In this document: piece after piece, positions 47,193 through 56,028 of the stretch
Numbering within the stretch: the first letter of the stretch is position 1
Layout: every line of letters starts with the position of its first letter
DNA from: Streptomyces eurocidicus
GTDB lineage: Bacteria > Actinomycetota > Actinomycetes > Streptomycetales > Streptomycetaceae
DNA: 64,000 nucleotides
Reading direction: 5' to 3'
NCBI RefSeq assembly: GCF_002891295.1
Contig: NZ_LGUI01000003.1
Coordinates: 930,001 to 994,000, forward strand
Made by a program: the position numbers and the translations under genes
Notes under the pieces: model-generated
What the model was told of the DNA's origin: nothing
The model's input: only the letters and a program-made list of their open reading frames with translations
The model's database searches: none

Positions 47193-47702
47193 ATGCGCTC
47201 CACCTCAGCCCACACAGCCGTCACCCGGATCGCGGCCGTGGCCGTCGCGGCCCTGGCGCTCGGGGGGTGCATGAGTGTGAGCGACCCGGAGCGGCCCGCT
47301 CCGTCCGGCTCCGGCGCGGACAAGCGCCGCGAGGCCGCTCCGGAGCCGGACGGCGGGGTGCACATGCCGGGCGCCCGGCCGGGCCGCCCGGACGCGCGGG
47401 CCGTGAAGGGCGCGAGCGGCAGTCCGGCGGCCAAGGGCGCGTCCGCCGCGTCCTCCGCCTCGCCCTCCGGCGACCCCGAGGCTTCGCCGGAGGCGGCGAA
47501 GCCGGGTAAGCCGGGAGGCAAGCCCAAGCCGCCCGGCTCGGGTCCCGGTACCGTCCCGGTACCGGGCAAGCCGCCCGCGCCCTCCCAGGCGCCGCCGCCC
47601 CCGCCGAGCAGCCCGGCACCGCCGCCGCCCGCCACCCCGGCGCCCCCGTCCACCACCCCTCCGGCGCCCCAGCCGGGCCCTCAGGCGGGTCCTGTGGCGT
47701 AG
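47193..47702 (+). CDS. Small proline-rich lipoprotein
   Basis: The 169-residue protein has a lipoprotein signal peptide (about 1-26): positive residues, a hydrophobic stretch IAAVAVAALALG and a lipobox ending LGGC. The mature part is disordered: Ser/Ala/Gly-rich, then a Pro-rich C-terminus (PPPPPSSPAPPPPA). Such proteins can span or decorate the cell wall. No ligand-binding domain is visible. The start is ATG 47193. Confidence 0.75.
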   Translation: MRSTSAHTAVTRIAAVAVAALALGGCMSVSDPERPAPSGSGADKRREAAPEPDGGVHMPGARPGRPDARAVKGASGSPAAKGASAASSASPSGDPEASPEAAKPGKPGGKPKPPGSGPGTVPVPGKPPAPSQAPPPPPSSPAPPPPATPAPPSTTPPAPQPGPQAGPVA

Positions 47703-47719
47703 GCCATTCGGGGGGCGGC

Positions 47720-47749
47720 TTGCGCTCGGGGGTGGGGAGTGCGTATGGT
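47720..47749 (+). promoter_or_regulatory. Promoter of DEAD-box helicase gene 1
   Basis: TTGCGC (47720-47725) and TATGGT (47744-47749) with an 18-bp spacer. The same TATGGT -10 and spacing occur at the second csp gene (52049-52078). The leader would be about 150 bases. Confidence 0.65.
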
Positions 47750-47775
47750 GGTAGATCGTTTGATCCCATTTGCCC

Positions 47776-47807
47776 GGCGCCTGACAGAAGCGCGCCGTGT
47801 GGCGCGT
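47776..47807 (+). promoter_or_regulatory. Shared cold-shock leader element, helicase copy
   Basis: GGCGCCTGACAG (47776-47787) lies about 20 bases into the predicted leader and is followed by CGCGCC/GGCGCG pairing (47791-47806). GCGCCTGACRG is shared with both csp leaders. The GGCGCC may pair alternatively with the later GGCGC, giving two competing folds. Confidence 0.45.
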
Positions 47808-47906
47808 TCCTTACCTTGCCGTGGCTGACCGCATCGAGGCGGTCATTTGTGAAGCCGACACGGAGCTTGGGCGCGTGCCGAAACTCCGGAAGGTTTCGCA
47901 TTTCGC

Positions 47907-50153
47907 ATGTCTATTTCCACTGAGAACACCGTCATGCCCGAGGGCGACGAGATCGTCGTCACCGAGGCCGTCGACACCGTCGAGGTCGTCGACGCTCCCG
48001 AGGCCGCCGAGGCCGTCGCCGACGAGGCCACCGAGCCCGCCGAGCCGACGATCACCTTCGGTGACCTCGGTCTGGACGACGCGATCGTCCGCAAGCTCGC
48101 GCAGAACGGTGTCACCACCCCGTTCCCGATCCAGGCCGCGACCATCCCGGACGCCCTGGCCGGCAAGGACATCCTCGGCCGTGGCCGTACGGGCTCCGGC
48201 AAGACGCTCTCCTTCGGTCTCCCGCTGCTGTCCACGCTGGCCGGCGGCCACACCGAGAAGAAGCGCCCCCGCGGCCTGATCCTCACCCCGACCCGCGAGC
48301 TGGCGATGCAGGTCGCCGACGCCCTCCAGCCTTACGGCGACGTCCTCGGCCTGAAGATGAAGGTCGTCTGCGGCGGTACGTCCATGGGCAACCAGATCTA
48401 CGCCCTGGAGCGCGGCGTCGACATCCTCGTCGCCACCCCGGGCCGTCTGCGCGACATCCTCAACCGCGGTGCCGCCCAGCTCGACAAGGTCGAGGTCGCC
48501 GTCCTCGACGAGGCCGACCAGATGGCCGACATGGGCTTCCTGCCCGAGGTCACCGAGATCCTCGACCAGGTGCCGGCCGGCGGCCAGCGCCTGCTGTTCT
48601 CCGCCACCCTGGAGAACGAGATCGACACCCTGGTCAAGCGCTACCTGGTCAACCCGATCACGCACGAGGTCGACCCCTCCGCCGGTGCCGTCACCACCAT
48701 GACCCACCACGTCCTCGTCGTGAAGCCGAAGGACAAGGCGCCGGTCACCGCCGCCATCGCCGCCCGTAAGGGCCGCACCATCATCTTCGTCCGCACCCAG
48801 CTGGGCGCCGACCGCGTCGCCGAGCAGCTGCTCGACGCCGGTGTGAAGGCCGACGCCCTGCACGGCGGCATGACCCAGGGCGCCCGCAGCCGCGTCCTGG
48901 AGGACTTCAAGGCCGGCTACGTGAACTGCCTGGTCGCCACCGACGTCGCCGCCCGCGGTATCCACGTCGACGGCATCGACCTGGTCCTGAACGTCGACCC
49001 CGCCGGTGACCACAAGGACTACCTGCACCGCTCCGGCCGTACGGCCCGCGCCGGCCAGTCCGGCACGGTCGTCTCCCTGGCCCTGCCGCACCAGCGCAAG
49101 CAGATCTTCCGCCTGATGGAGGACGCGGGCGTCGACGCCTCGCGCCACATCGTCGGCGGCTCCGGCGCCTTCGACGAGGAGGTCGCCAAGATCACCGGCG
49201 CCCGTTCCCTCACCGAGGTCCAGGCCGACTCCGCCGCCAACGCCGCCAAGCAGGCCGAGCGCGACCTCCAGGAGCTCACCCGTCAGCTCGAGCGCGCCCA
49301 GCGCCGTGCGACCGAGCTCCGCGAGGAGGCCGACCGCCTGACCGCGCGCGCCGCCCGTGAGCGTGGCGAGGACCCGGAGGCCGCCGTGGCCGCCGCGGCC
49401 GAGGCCGCCGCCAACGAGGCCCAGGCCGAGGAAGCCGCCGCCGCTGCCGTGCCCGCGCAGACCGCCCCGGCCTACGAGCGCCGTGACGAGCGTGGCAACT
49501 TCGACCGCCGCGACGACCGCTCCGGTGGCTTCCGTCGTGACGACCGTCGCGACGACCGCTCCTCGGGTGGTTTCCGCCGCGATGACCGCCCGTCCGGTGG
49601 CTTCCGTCGTGACGACCGCCGCGACGACCGCCCCTCCGGTGGCTTCCGCCGCGATGACCGTCGTGACGACCGCTCCTCGGGTGGTTTCCGTCGTGACGAC
49701 CGTCCGTCCGGTGGTTTCCGTCGCGACGAGCGTCGTGACGACCGTCCGGCCGGTGGCGGCTTCCGCCGCGATGACCGTCCGTCCGGTGGTTTCCGCCGTG
49801 ACGAGCGTCGTGACGACCGTCCGGCCGGTGGTGGCTTCCGTCGTGACGACCGTCCGTCCGGTGGTTTCCGCCGTGACGAGCGTCGTGACGACCGTCCGGC
49901 CGGTGGCGGCTTCCGCCGCGACGACCGTCCCTCCGGTGGCTTCCGCCGTGACGACCGCCCGTCCGGTGGCTTCCGCTCCGGTGGCAGCGACCGTCCGTTC
50001 AACCGCGACCGTCGCGACGACCGCCCCGCCGGCGGCCACCGCTCCGGTGGCGGCGACCGCCCGTACGGCCGTCGTGACGACCACCGCGGCGGCACCGGCA
50101 CCGGCTCCTTCGGTCGCCGTGACGACAAGCCGCGCTGGAAGCGCAACGGCTGA
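47907..50153 (+). CDS. DEAD-box RNA helicase with RDD/GGF-repeat tail
   Basis: The 748-residue protein has an acidic N-terminus (1-45) and a DEAD-box core (about 48-415): Q motif FPIQAATIP, Walker A GRGRTGSGKT, PTRELA, LDEADQM, FSATLE, DVAARGIHV, HRSGRTARAG. An Ala/Glu/Arg-rich helical stretch (about 440-520) follows. The last 220 residues consist of repeats like RRDDRPSGGF and DERRDDRPAGGG, a basic, disordered RNA-binding tail resembling RGG boxes. It probably unwinds structured RNA in the cold; its leader shares an element with the csp genes. Confidence 0.95.
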   Translation: MSISTENTVMPEGDEIVVTEAVDTVEVVDAPEAAEAVADEATEPAEPTITFGDLGLDDAIVRKLAQNGVTTPFPIQAATIPDALAGKDILGRGRTGSGKTLSFGLPLLSTLAGGHTEKKRPRGLILTPTRELAMQVADALQPYGDVLGLKMKVVCGGTSMGNQIYALERGVDILVATPGRLRDILNRGAAQLDKVEVAVLDEADQMADMGFLPEVTEILDQVPAGGQRLLFSATLENEIDTLVKRYLVNPITHEVDPSAGAVTTMTHHVLVVKPKDKAPVTAAIAARKGRTIIFVRTQLGADRVAEQLLDAGVKADALHGGMTQGARSRVLEDFKAGYVNCLVATDVAARGIHVDGIDLVLNVDPAGDHKDYLHRSGRTARAGQSGTVVSLALPHQRKQIFRLMEDAGVDASRHIVGGSGAFDEEVAKITGARSLTEVQADSAANAAKQAERDLQELTRQLERAQRRATELREEADRLTARAARERGEDPEAAVAAAAEAAANEAQAEEAAAAAVPAQTAPAYERRDERGNFDRRDDRSGGFRRDDRRDDRSSGGFRRDDRPSGGFRRDDRRDDRPSGGFRRDDRRDDRSSGGFRRDDRPSGGFRRDERRDDRPAGGGFRRDDRPSGGFRRDERRDDRPAGGGFRRDDRPSGGFRRDERRDDRPAGGGFRRDDRPSGGFRRDDRPSGGFRSGGSDRPFNRDRRDDRPAGGHRSGGGDRPYGRRDDHRGGTGTGSFGRRDDKPRWKRNG
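49490..50000 (+). repeat. Coding tandem repeats in the helicase tail
   Basis: Units of roughly 30-60 bp that encode RRDD-RPSGGF and RRDE-RRDDRPAGGGF are repeated with near-perfect copies at about 49730-49920. The repeats stay in frame, so copy number can change by slippage without breaking the gene. Confidence 0.85.
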
Positions 50154-50270
50154 TAACCGCAGGTGACTTGGGGCCCGTACGGCACATCGGTGTCGTACGG
50201 GCCCCGCTGCGTCGCCATCCCCGGCCGTTGTGTGGGCCATAACGACTCGGGATAACGCGGTCGCGCGGGC

Positions 50271-50276
50271 TATGCT
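50271..50276 (+). promoter_or_regulatory. -10 box of tRNA-Lys
   Basis: TATGCT lies 9 bases upstream of the tRNA 5' end, giving a very short precursor leader. No clear -35 is seen. Confidence 0.5.
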
Positions 50277-50285
50277 GCGGGGTGC

Positions 50286-50358
50286 GGGCCGTTAGCTCAA
50301 TTGGCAGAGCAGTGGACTTTTAATCCATTGGTTGTGGGTTCGAGTCCCACACGGCCTA
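50286..50358 (+). tRNA. tRNA-Lys(TTT)
   Basis: Acceptor GGGCCGT/ACGGCCT, anticodon stem TGGA/TCCA with loop CTTTTAA (anticodon TTT), canonical D loop GG and T loop TTCGAGT, discriminator A. A GC-rich hairpin (CGCCCC 50399-50404, GGGGCG 50422-50427) follows as likely terminator. Confidence 0.96.
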
Positions 50359-51019
50359 CCGCGGCAGGCGCCGGAATCCCGGCTGACCTGCGATGGAGCG
50401 CCCCGTCCGGGCTTACCGGGCGGGGCGTTCCGGCGTTGTGGGAGGTGCTTCGCGGACCGGTCGCCATCCCCTTGGAGATCAGTTGCGGAGACATCTCTTC
50501 CGTATGCACCGTTCGGTGGCTTCCCCCGGCTTCCTTACGCCGATGTCGTACCAAAGGGCTATCGCACGGCACGTACACCGCTTGTCGCGCGTGTCGTGTC
50601 CCACGCCTCGCCGTCCCCGCACCCTGTGTCCACGCGGAGTTTCCGCGCGTCGGCTTTCGAGGGGGCCCAGCGGGCCGGCTGCGGGAGTCCGCGCCGGCCT
50701 GACGGGGGAGTGCCCGGGGCGGCGAAGAGGTCGCCGTGCGGAGCTGGTGGGAGGCCGGGTGGCGGGCCTACGCCGGGTGCGGAGCCGCCGTGTGACGCTC
50801 CCTCCGGTCGCCCCGGCCGCGAATTCCCCGGCGCCCGGCGGGACATGCGCTGCGGGCCCGCCCCGGTGGGGGAGCCGGGGAGAAGGCCGCTGAACCACCG
50901 CTTCCGCTGACTCGGGCCCTCATCCGACGAGTTCGCCGGAATCCCGCCCCTCTGCCGTGTTCGCGCCGCTACGGTAAGTGCGCGGGGTGGGTGTGGCGAA
51001 GGTCGGGAGGTCGAGGGCC
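50359..51019. other. Long gap between tRNA-Lys and DUF6227 gene
   Basis: After the tRNA terminator (50399-50427), about 590 bases hold no convincing gene on either strand; open frames lack ribosome sites and family resemblance. A TACGGT hexamer at 50970-50975 may be the -10 for the DUF6227 gene. Nothing else stands out. Confidence 0.5.
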
Positions 51020-51904
51020 GTGGAGAACTCGCGAGCGGGTGAGGGTGAGAGCGGGAGCGGGCGCACGGAGCGCGAGCGGTGTCAGGGGCGCACCGAGCCC
51101 GTGGCGCGCCCGGCGCACGGCCGGCCCGCCGGGGAGCGCGGCGACGGCACCACCCCGGCCGAGCACGTGAGCGAGCTGCTGGACCGCGCGCAGAACGGCT
51201 TCGAGATCGCCGAACCGGTGCTCACCCGGCTGCGGACCGCCCTGATGCACCAGGCCGAACTCCGCTCGTACCGCCAGCGCAACGACGAGGCCCGCCCCCT
51301 GCGCTGCAACACCTACCGGCATGTCTTCCTGCTCGCCGACGGCAGCAGCCTGCAGCTGTACGAGCTGGAGCACGACACCGGCCCCGAGGAAGACTTCCTC
51401 TACGAGCTCTACGCCCTGGAGGACGCCCTCGACCGGGCCGAGCGCAGGGTGCACGAGCGGATCGGCGGCGGCATCGGCCCCGGCGGCGAGGCCGAGGAGC
51501 TGCCCGCCTGGCTGGCCGAGGAACTGCTGCTCGCCATGGGCCCGACCCGGCCCCGCCGGGAGTACGCCTGCGAGGCGTCGCCCGACCACGCCCGCCGCCT
51601 GCTGCGCCGCGCGGAGAACGAGGACGGGCCGGGCGAGGTGGTGCGGGAGCTGCTCCAGGGGGCGCTCGGCCACCACATCGCGCTGATCACCAAGCCCAGG
51701 CGCCGGGGCGCGGGCCGGGACGCGACCTGGTGCCGCTTCTACGAGCACGCGTTCCTGCTGGAGGGCGGGGGCGAGGTCAGCCTCTGGGAGCTGGAGCACA
51801 ACATGAACACGGACGGCAGGCTCGTCTGCGAGGTCTATCTCGACGAGGCGGAGGCCGAGGTGGCGGCGGACCGGCACGCCCGCGCCCAGGGCGTGGAGCT
51901 GTAG
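51020..51904 (+). CDS. DUF6227 family protein
   Basis: The roughly 294-residue protein is recognised as the Streptomyces DUF6227 family from [40 protein letters not shown] and [21 protein letters not shown]. The last two show an internal repeat: two copies of a hydrophobic strand followed by LWELEH/LYELEH. I chose GTG 51020 because GGGAGG lies 9 bases upstream; GTGs at 50978 and 50993 are in frame. The function is unknown. Five GGGAGC hexamers follow the stop (51909-51940). Confidence 0.75.
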   Translation: MENSRAGEGESGSGRTERERCQGRTEPVARPAHGRPAGERGDGTTPAEHVSELLDRAQNGFEIAEPVLTRLRTALMHQAELRSYRQRNDEARPLRCNTYRHVFLLADGSSLQLYELEHDTGPEEDFLYELYALEDALDRAERRVHERIGGGIGPGGEAEELPAWLAEELLLAMGPTRPRREYACEASPDHARRLLRRAENEDGPGEVVRELLQGALGHHIALITKPRRRGAGRDATWCRFYEHAFLLEGGGEVSLWELEHNMNTDGRLVCEVYLDEAEAEVAADRHARAQGVEL

Positions 51905-52205
51905 TAGGCCGGGAGCGGGAGCGGGAGCGGGAGCGGGAGGGGGCCGGGAAGGGCCCGGACCGGCCCTGTCCGGGCTTGTCCGCCCCTGTCCCGGCCCGCC
52001 CGGCCCCGTCCCGACGCCTGGGCTTGGTGATCGTCGACGGAAGGGGGGTTACGGGGGGCCACCGGCGTGTGTTATGGTCGTTCGAGTTGCAGTTGTGGTA
52101 CCCATGAACTCGTGTGCGCCTGACGGTTATGTAGCCGAAGGCGCATTTTTGTTTTTAGCCGGTCTATTCCGGTGTGGGGCCCATCCCATTCACAAGGAGA
52201 TAGAC
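51905..52205 (+). promoter_or_regulatory. csp copy 2 promoter, leader element and possible attenuator
   Basis: After GGGAGC repeats, a promoter TTACGG (52049-52054)/TATGGT (52073-52078) with an 18-bp spacer gives a leader of about 120 bases. It begins with GAGUUGCAGUU (52084-52094). TGCGCCT (52115-52121) and AGGCGCA (52139-52145) then form a stem whose loop starts with GACGG. It is followed at once by TTTTTGTTTTT, the form of an intrinsic terminator. This lies inside the leader, so it could attenuate transcription of the csp gene. The GTTGCAGTT and GCGCCTGACGG blocks match csp copy 1. Confidence 0.6.
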
Positions 52206-52409
52206 ATGGCTACTGGCACCGTGAAGTGGTTCAACTCGGAAAAGGGCTTCGGCTTCATCGAGCAGGACGGCGGCGGCCCGGACGTCTTCGCCCACTACTC
52301 GAACATCGCCTCCTCCGGCTTCCGTGAGCTCCTCGAGGGCCAGAAGGTTTCCTTCGACGTCACGCAGGGCCAGAAGGGCCTGCAGGCCGAGAACATCGTC
52401 CCCGCCTGA
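52206..52409 (+). CDS. Cold-shock protein (CspA family), copy 2
   Basis: The 67-residue protein is nearly identical to that at 5908-6111, with the RNP motifs KGFGFIEQ and DVFAHYSNI intact. The ATG at 52206 follows AAGGAG. It is an RNA chaperone of the cold-shock family. It lies between two genes for DEAD-box helicases, a grouping that suggests shared duty in RNA unfolding. A long hairpin follows the stop. Confidence 0.97.
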   Translation: MATGTVKWFNSEKGFGFIEQDGGGPDVFAHYSNIASSGFRELLEGQKVSFDVTQGQKGLQAENIVPA

Positions 52410-52503
52410 CGATGATCGCCCGCCCGGCAGTCGGCTGACCGGCCTCACGGCCGTTCCGGCCCAGGTCGTACGACCCTGCCGGGCAACGCATCACGCTTGA
52501 CGC

Positions 52504-52537
52504 AATGGGGCCCGCACCACTGGGTGCGGGCCCCATT
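52504..52537 (+). terminator. Terminator after csp copy 2
   Basis: AATGGGGCCCGCACC (52504-52518) and GGTGCGGGCCCCATT (52523-52537) form a perfect 15-bp stem with a 4-base loop, followed by GTCGCC. It separates the csp gene from helicase gene 2. Confidence 0.8.
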
Positions 52538-52652
52538 GTCGCCCCCGCACCAGCGCGCCCAGGCTTTTCCGCCGCCCGTCCCGTCCCGGCCGGGTCTCGC
52601 GATGCGAAGTCCTCATCTCGGGCGTGCCACCCCATTGAGGGAAGGTCCCCGT

Positions 52653-54389
52653 ATGACTCGCTCCGCCCGCCCCGCCCGCTCCTCCGACGGCGGCGGCTCC
52701 CCGCGCTCGCGCTCGGGCCAGCCGTCCCGTGGCGGCCAGTCCGGCCGCGGTGGTCAGTCCGCACGCCGCCGCCCGGCCGCCGCCCCGCTCCAGGGCGAAT
52801 TCGAGACCCCGGTCTCCACCACCCCCGCGCTGCCGCCCGTGGCCGCCTTCGCCGACCTGGACATGCCGAACGGCCTGCTCGCCACGCTGACCCGCGAGGG
52901 CGTCACCGAGCCGTTCCCTATCCAGGCCGCGACGCTGCCGAACTCGCTCAGTGGCCGTGACGTCCTCGGCCGCGGCCGTACGGGCTCCGGCAAGACCCTC
53001 GCCTTCGGCCTGGCGCTGCTGGCCCGTACGGCCGGCCGCCGCGCCGAGTCCGGGCGTCCGCTCGCCCTGGTGCTCGTCCCCACCCGTGAGCTGGCGCAGC
53101 AGGTCACCGACTCGCTCAGCGTCTACGCGACCGCCGTCAACCTGCGGATCGCCACGGTCGTCGGCGGTATGTCCATCGGCCGCCAGGCCCAGACGCTGGC
53201 GCGCGGCGCCGAGGTGCTGGTCGCCACCCCCGGCCGGCTCGCGGATCTGATCCAGCGCGGCGACTGCAAGCTCGGCGACGTGGCGATCACGGTCCTGGAC
53301 GAGGCCGACCAGATGGCCGACATGGGCTTCCTGCCGCAGGTCACCAAGCTGCTCGACCAGGTCGACCCGGACGGTCAGCGGATGCTGTTCTCCGCGACCC
53401 TGGACCGCAACGTCGACCGGCTCGTCCGCCGCTTCCTGTCCGACCCGGTGACCCACTCCGTCGACGCGTCCGTGGGCGCGGTCTCCACGATGGACCACCA
53501 CCTGTTCCACCTCACGGACCAGGACAAGAAGGACGCCGTCACGCGCATCGCCGCCCGCGAGGGCCGCGTGATCATGTTCGTGGACACCAAGCGCGGCGCC
53601 GACCGGCTGGTGAAGAAGCTGCTCTCCGAGGGCGTACGGGCGGCGGCGCTGCACGGCGGCAAGAGCCAGCCGCAGCGCAACCGCACCCTGGAGCTGTTCC
53701 GCACCGACCAGGTCACCGCCCTGGTCGCGACGAACGTGGCCGCGCGCGGCATCCACATCGACGGTCTCGACCTGGTCGTGAACATCGACCCGCCGACGGA
53801 CCACAAGGACTACCTGCACCGCGGCGGCCGCACGGCGCGCGCGGGCGAGTCCGGCACGGTCGTCACGCTGGTGCTGCCCGAGCAGCGCCGCGAGATGAGC
53901 CGCATGATGGTCACGGCGAAGATCACCCCGAACGTCATCAACACCCACCCGCGCGACCCGGAGCTCGCCCGTATCACCGGTGCCCGTGAGCCCAGTGGTG
54001 TCGCGGTGGTCATCGCGCCGCCGGTCCCGGCCCAGCCGCAGGGCTCCGGCAAGTCGTCGTCCCGTTCGCGTTCGCGCGGCTCGGGCGCGGCGGGCGGTTC
54101 CGCCGCCGGTTCCGCTTCGCGCGGCAGCCGGGGCGGTCGCGGCCGTACGCGTACGGAGTCGGGCGCTTCCGGTGCCACCGGCGGGTCCGGTGGCGGCGGC
54201 TTCCGCGGCCTCGCGGCCGGTGGCAACGGCAACGGCTCCCGCCGGTCCGCCGACAGCCGCCCCGGCAACGCGGCCGGCCGCCCCGCCGCAGCGGCGGCGG
54301 CGCGGGCGGCGGCGCCGCCGTCCTGCGTAGCGCGCAGCGCGCGGGCGCCCCTTCCCTGGGCTGACGCCCGGGCCCCCTTTCCGCGCTGA
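52653..54389 (+). CDS. DEAD-box RNA helicase 2
   Basis: The 578-residue protein has a basic Gly/Arg/Ser N-terminus (1-50) and a DEAD-box core (about 65-430) with FPIQAATLP, GRGRTGSGKT, PTRELAQQV, LDEADQM, FSATLD, NVAARGIHI and HRGGRTARAG. The tail is Ser/Gly/Arg-rich (RGSRGGRGRTRTES). Its last 20 or so residues (CVARSARAPLPWADARAPF) are encoded by the dispersed intergenic repeat, so the C-terminus probably runs into that element rather than being conserved. ATG 52653 follows GAGGGAAGG. Confidence 0.93.
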   Translation: MTRSARPARSSDGGGSPRSRSGQPSRGGQSGRGGQSARRRPAAAPLQGEFETPVSTTPALPPVAAFADLDMPNGLLATLTREGVTEPFPIQAATLPNSLSGRDVLGRGRTGSGKTLAFGLALLARTAGRRAESGRPLALVLVPTRELAQQVTDSLSVYATAVNLRIATVVGGMSIGRQAQTLARGAEVLVATPGRLADLIQRGDCKLGDVAITVLDEADQMADMGFLPQVTKLLDQVDPDGQRMLFSATLDRNVDRLVRRFLSDPVTHSVDASVGAVSTMDHHLFHLTDQDKKDAVTRIAAREGRVIMFVDTKRGADRLVKKLLSEGVRAAALHGGKSQPQRNRTLELFRTDQVTALVATNVAARGIHIDGLDLVVNIDPPTDHKDYLHRGGRTARAGESGTVVTLVLPEQRREMSRMMVTAKITPNVINTHPRDPELARITGAREPSGVAVVIAPPVPAQPQGSGKSSSRSRSRGSGAAGGSAAGSASRGSRGGRGRTRTESGASGATGGSGGGGFRGLAAGGNGNGSRRSADSRPGNAAGRPAAAAAARAAAPPSCVARSARAPLPWADARAPFPR

Positions 54390-54500
54390 CGCGCGGTGTC
54401 CTCAAACGCCGGACGGGCCGATTTTCAGCCCGTCCGGCGTTTGAGGACCGGGGTCCGGGGCGGAGCCCCGGGTTCGGGAAGGGGCGGGTAGGGGAAAAGC
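54340..54500. repeat. Dispersed intergenic repeat, copies 2 and 3 head to head
   Basis: TCCTCAAACGCCGGACGGG (54399-54417) and its exact complement at 54429-54447 form a 19-bp stem with an 11-base loop. The right half continues as in copy 1 (GGGGCGGAGCCCCGG, then GGGAAGGGGCGGG). The left half, read on the minus strand, also matches copy 1 (GAGGACACCGCGCGTCAGCG). Two copies thus lie in inverted orientation. The left one supplies the 3' end of the helicase coding sequence, and the hairpin probably terminates it. Confidence 0.8.
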
Positions 54501-54652
54501 CCCGCACGTACCCCCGCCGTACCCACCGAGGCCCGCCCGATCCCCGCCGCGCCGCAGGCCCCCCGCTTGGCCCACCACCGTTCGCCCCCACGCCCCCCAC
54601 CCGGAAGGGTAGGCCGCGTGACGTGCGGGACGTCCGGTCAGGAGAGAGCGCG

Positions 54653-55828
54653 GTGGGGAACCGATACGGGCACCGGAACCCCATGGCCAGGCGGGTCGCC
54701 CGCAGGCTTCCGGCGGCCCTGATCGCCGCCGGCGTCTTCTTCGACCTGGCCACCCCCTCCCACTACACCAGCGCCCCGCTGCTCTCCGCCGCGCCTCTCG
54801 TCGCGGCCCCCCTCTCCTCCTGGCGTGCGACCGCCGGCGCCGCCGCCGCGGCCACGGCGGCCGCGATCGCGCTCGCCTTCTACGATCGCGCGGACGACTT
54901 CGGCGCGTCCCTGAGCGAGGTCCTCGCCATCGCGGTGGTCTCCCTGCTCGCTCTCGGCATCAACCGCCTCGCCCGCCGCAGCTCCCAGCAGCTGGCCTCG
55001 GCCCGGGGCATCGCCGAGACCGCCCAGCGCGCCGTACTGCCGGCGCCTCCCGCCCGTATCGACAGCCTCCGCATCGCGGCGCGGTACGTAGCGGCGCAGG
55101 CGGACGCCCGCATCGGCGGCGACCTCTACGCGGTCCAGGACACCCCGCACGGGGTGCGCGTCATCGTCGGCGACGTACGGGGCAAAGGGCTGGAAGCGGT
55201 GGAGGCCGTCGCCGTGGTGATCGGCGCGTTCCGGGAGGCGGCCGAGCAGGAGCGCACGCTGGAGGGGCTCGCGGAACGCCTGGAGCGCGCGTTGCAGAGA
55301 GAAGGCTCCCGGCGCGCGAACCTGGATCAGTTCGAGGGCTTCACCACGGCCGTGCTGGGGGAGATGCCGCCAGGTGAGCCCGTCCTGCGCCTGGTGAACC
55401 GGGGCCACCCGGCGCCCCTGCTGCTCTACACGGACGGCCGCGTCGGAGAGGCGGAGCCCGCCGTTCCCGCCCTGCCCCTCGGGATGGGCGACCTGGGGGT
55501 GTGGCCGGACCGGGTGGAGGAGTGGGAGTTCCCCACGGGAGCGATGCTGCTGCTGTTTACGGACGGGGTCACGGAGGCCCGGGATGCGAACGGTGTCTTC
55601 TACGACCCGAGGACGCGGCTGTCGGGCCGCCCCTTCAGGAGCCCGGAGTCGCTCCTCGACGTCCTCGTCATGGACGTCACCCACCACTCGGGCGGGCACA
55701 CGGAGGACGACATGGCGCTGCTCGCCATTCGGCGCGGGGACGGCCGATATCACCGTGCGGTGACCGGGGCGGCGGCCGGCGCGGCCGCGGTGCAAAAGGC
55801 GGCCGGCACCGTACGTAGTGGATCTTGA
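54653..55828 (+). CDS. Membrane PP2C-type phosphatase (SpoIIE family)
   Basis: The 391-residue protein has three to four hydrophobic segments in the first 115 residues (including LIAAGVFFDLATP and VLAIAVVSLLALGI), then a SpoIIE/PP2C phosphatase domain (about 145-375). ARIGGDLYAVQDT holds the first metal-binding Asp, VGDVRGKGLEAV the second, RLVNRGHPAPLLL the central motif, and LLLFTDGVTEARD and HTEDDMALLAI the last acidic ligands. Such enzymes dephosphorylate anti-sigma antagonists or similar regulators. GTG 54653 has GGAG eight bases upstream. No sensor domain other than the membrane part is seen. Confidence 0.9.
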   Translation: MGNRYGHRNPMARRVARRLPAALIAAGVFFDLATPSHYTSAPLLSAAPLVAAPLSSWRATAGAAAAATAAAIALAFYDRADDFGASLSEVLAIAVVSLLALGINRLARRSSQQLASARGIAETAQRAVLPAPPARIDSLRIAARYVAAQADARIGGDLYAVQDTPHGVRVIVGDVRGKGLEAVEAVAVVIGAFREAAEQERTLEGLAERLERALQREGSRRANLDQFEGFTTAVLGEMPPGEPVLRLVNRGHPAPLLLYTDGRVGEAEPAVPALPLGMGDLGVWPDRVEEWEFPTGAMLLLFTDGVTEARDANGVFYDPRTRLSGRPFRSPESLLDVLVMDVTHHSGGHTEDDMALLAIRRGDGRYHRAVTGAAAGAAAVQKAAGTVRSGS

Positions 55829-56028
55829 TCCGTTTGTGCGAACGGATACCTGCTCAGGTAAGCGCCCGGGTGTGCGAACTGACGAATGATCATCTGTCGA
55901 CGCATCGTAAAGTCTGGCCAAGGAGTCGGCGGATTCACGCTTTCGGCTTGGATTCCGGCTGGCAAGTCTATTAACGTTCGATAACGCAGCGCGGTCCTCA
56001 CAACCGCCGTAAGAGGCGGCGCCGTGCG
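55829..56028 (+). promoter_or_regulatory. Upstream region of the riboswitch-controlled peptidase gene
   Basis: ATCCGTT (55828-55834) and AACGGAT (55841-55847) form a short hairpin at the end of the phosphatase gene. An AT-richer stretch at 55940-55990 includes TTGGAT and TATTAA, but the spacing (15 bp) is poor. The promoter for the riboswitch transcript should lie here. Confidence 0.35.

Noticed and set aside
49490..50000. Regularly spaced repeats that could suggest a CRISPR array.
   Set aside because: The repeats lie in frame inside the DEAD-box helicase, encode RDD/GGF units, have no unique spacers and no cas genes nearby.
50428..51000. Several short open frames in the gap after tRNA-Lys.
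   Set aside because: None has a ribosome site, a family motif or a codon pattern distinct from the other frames.
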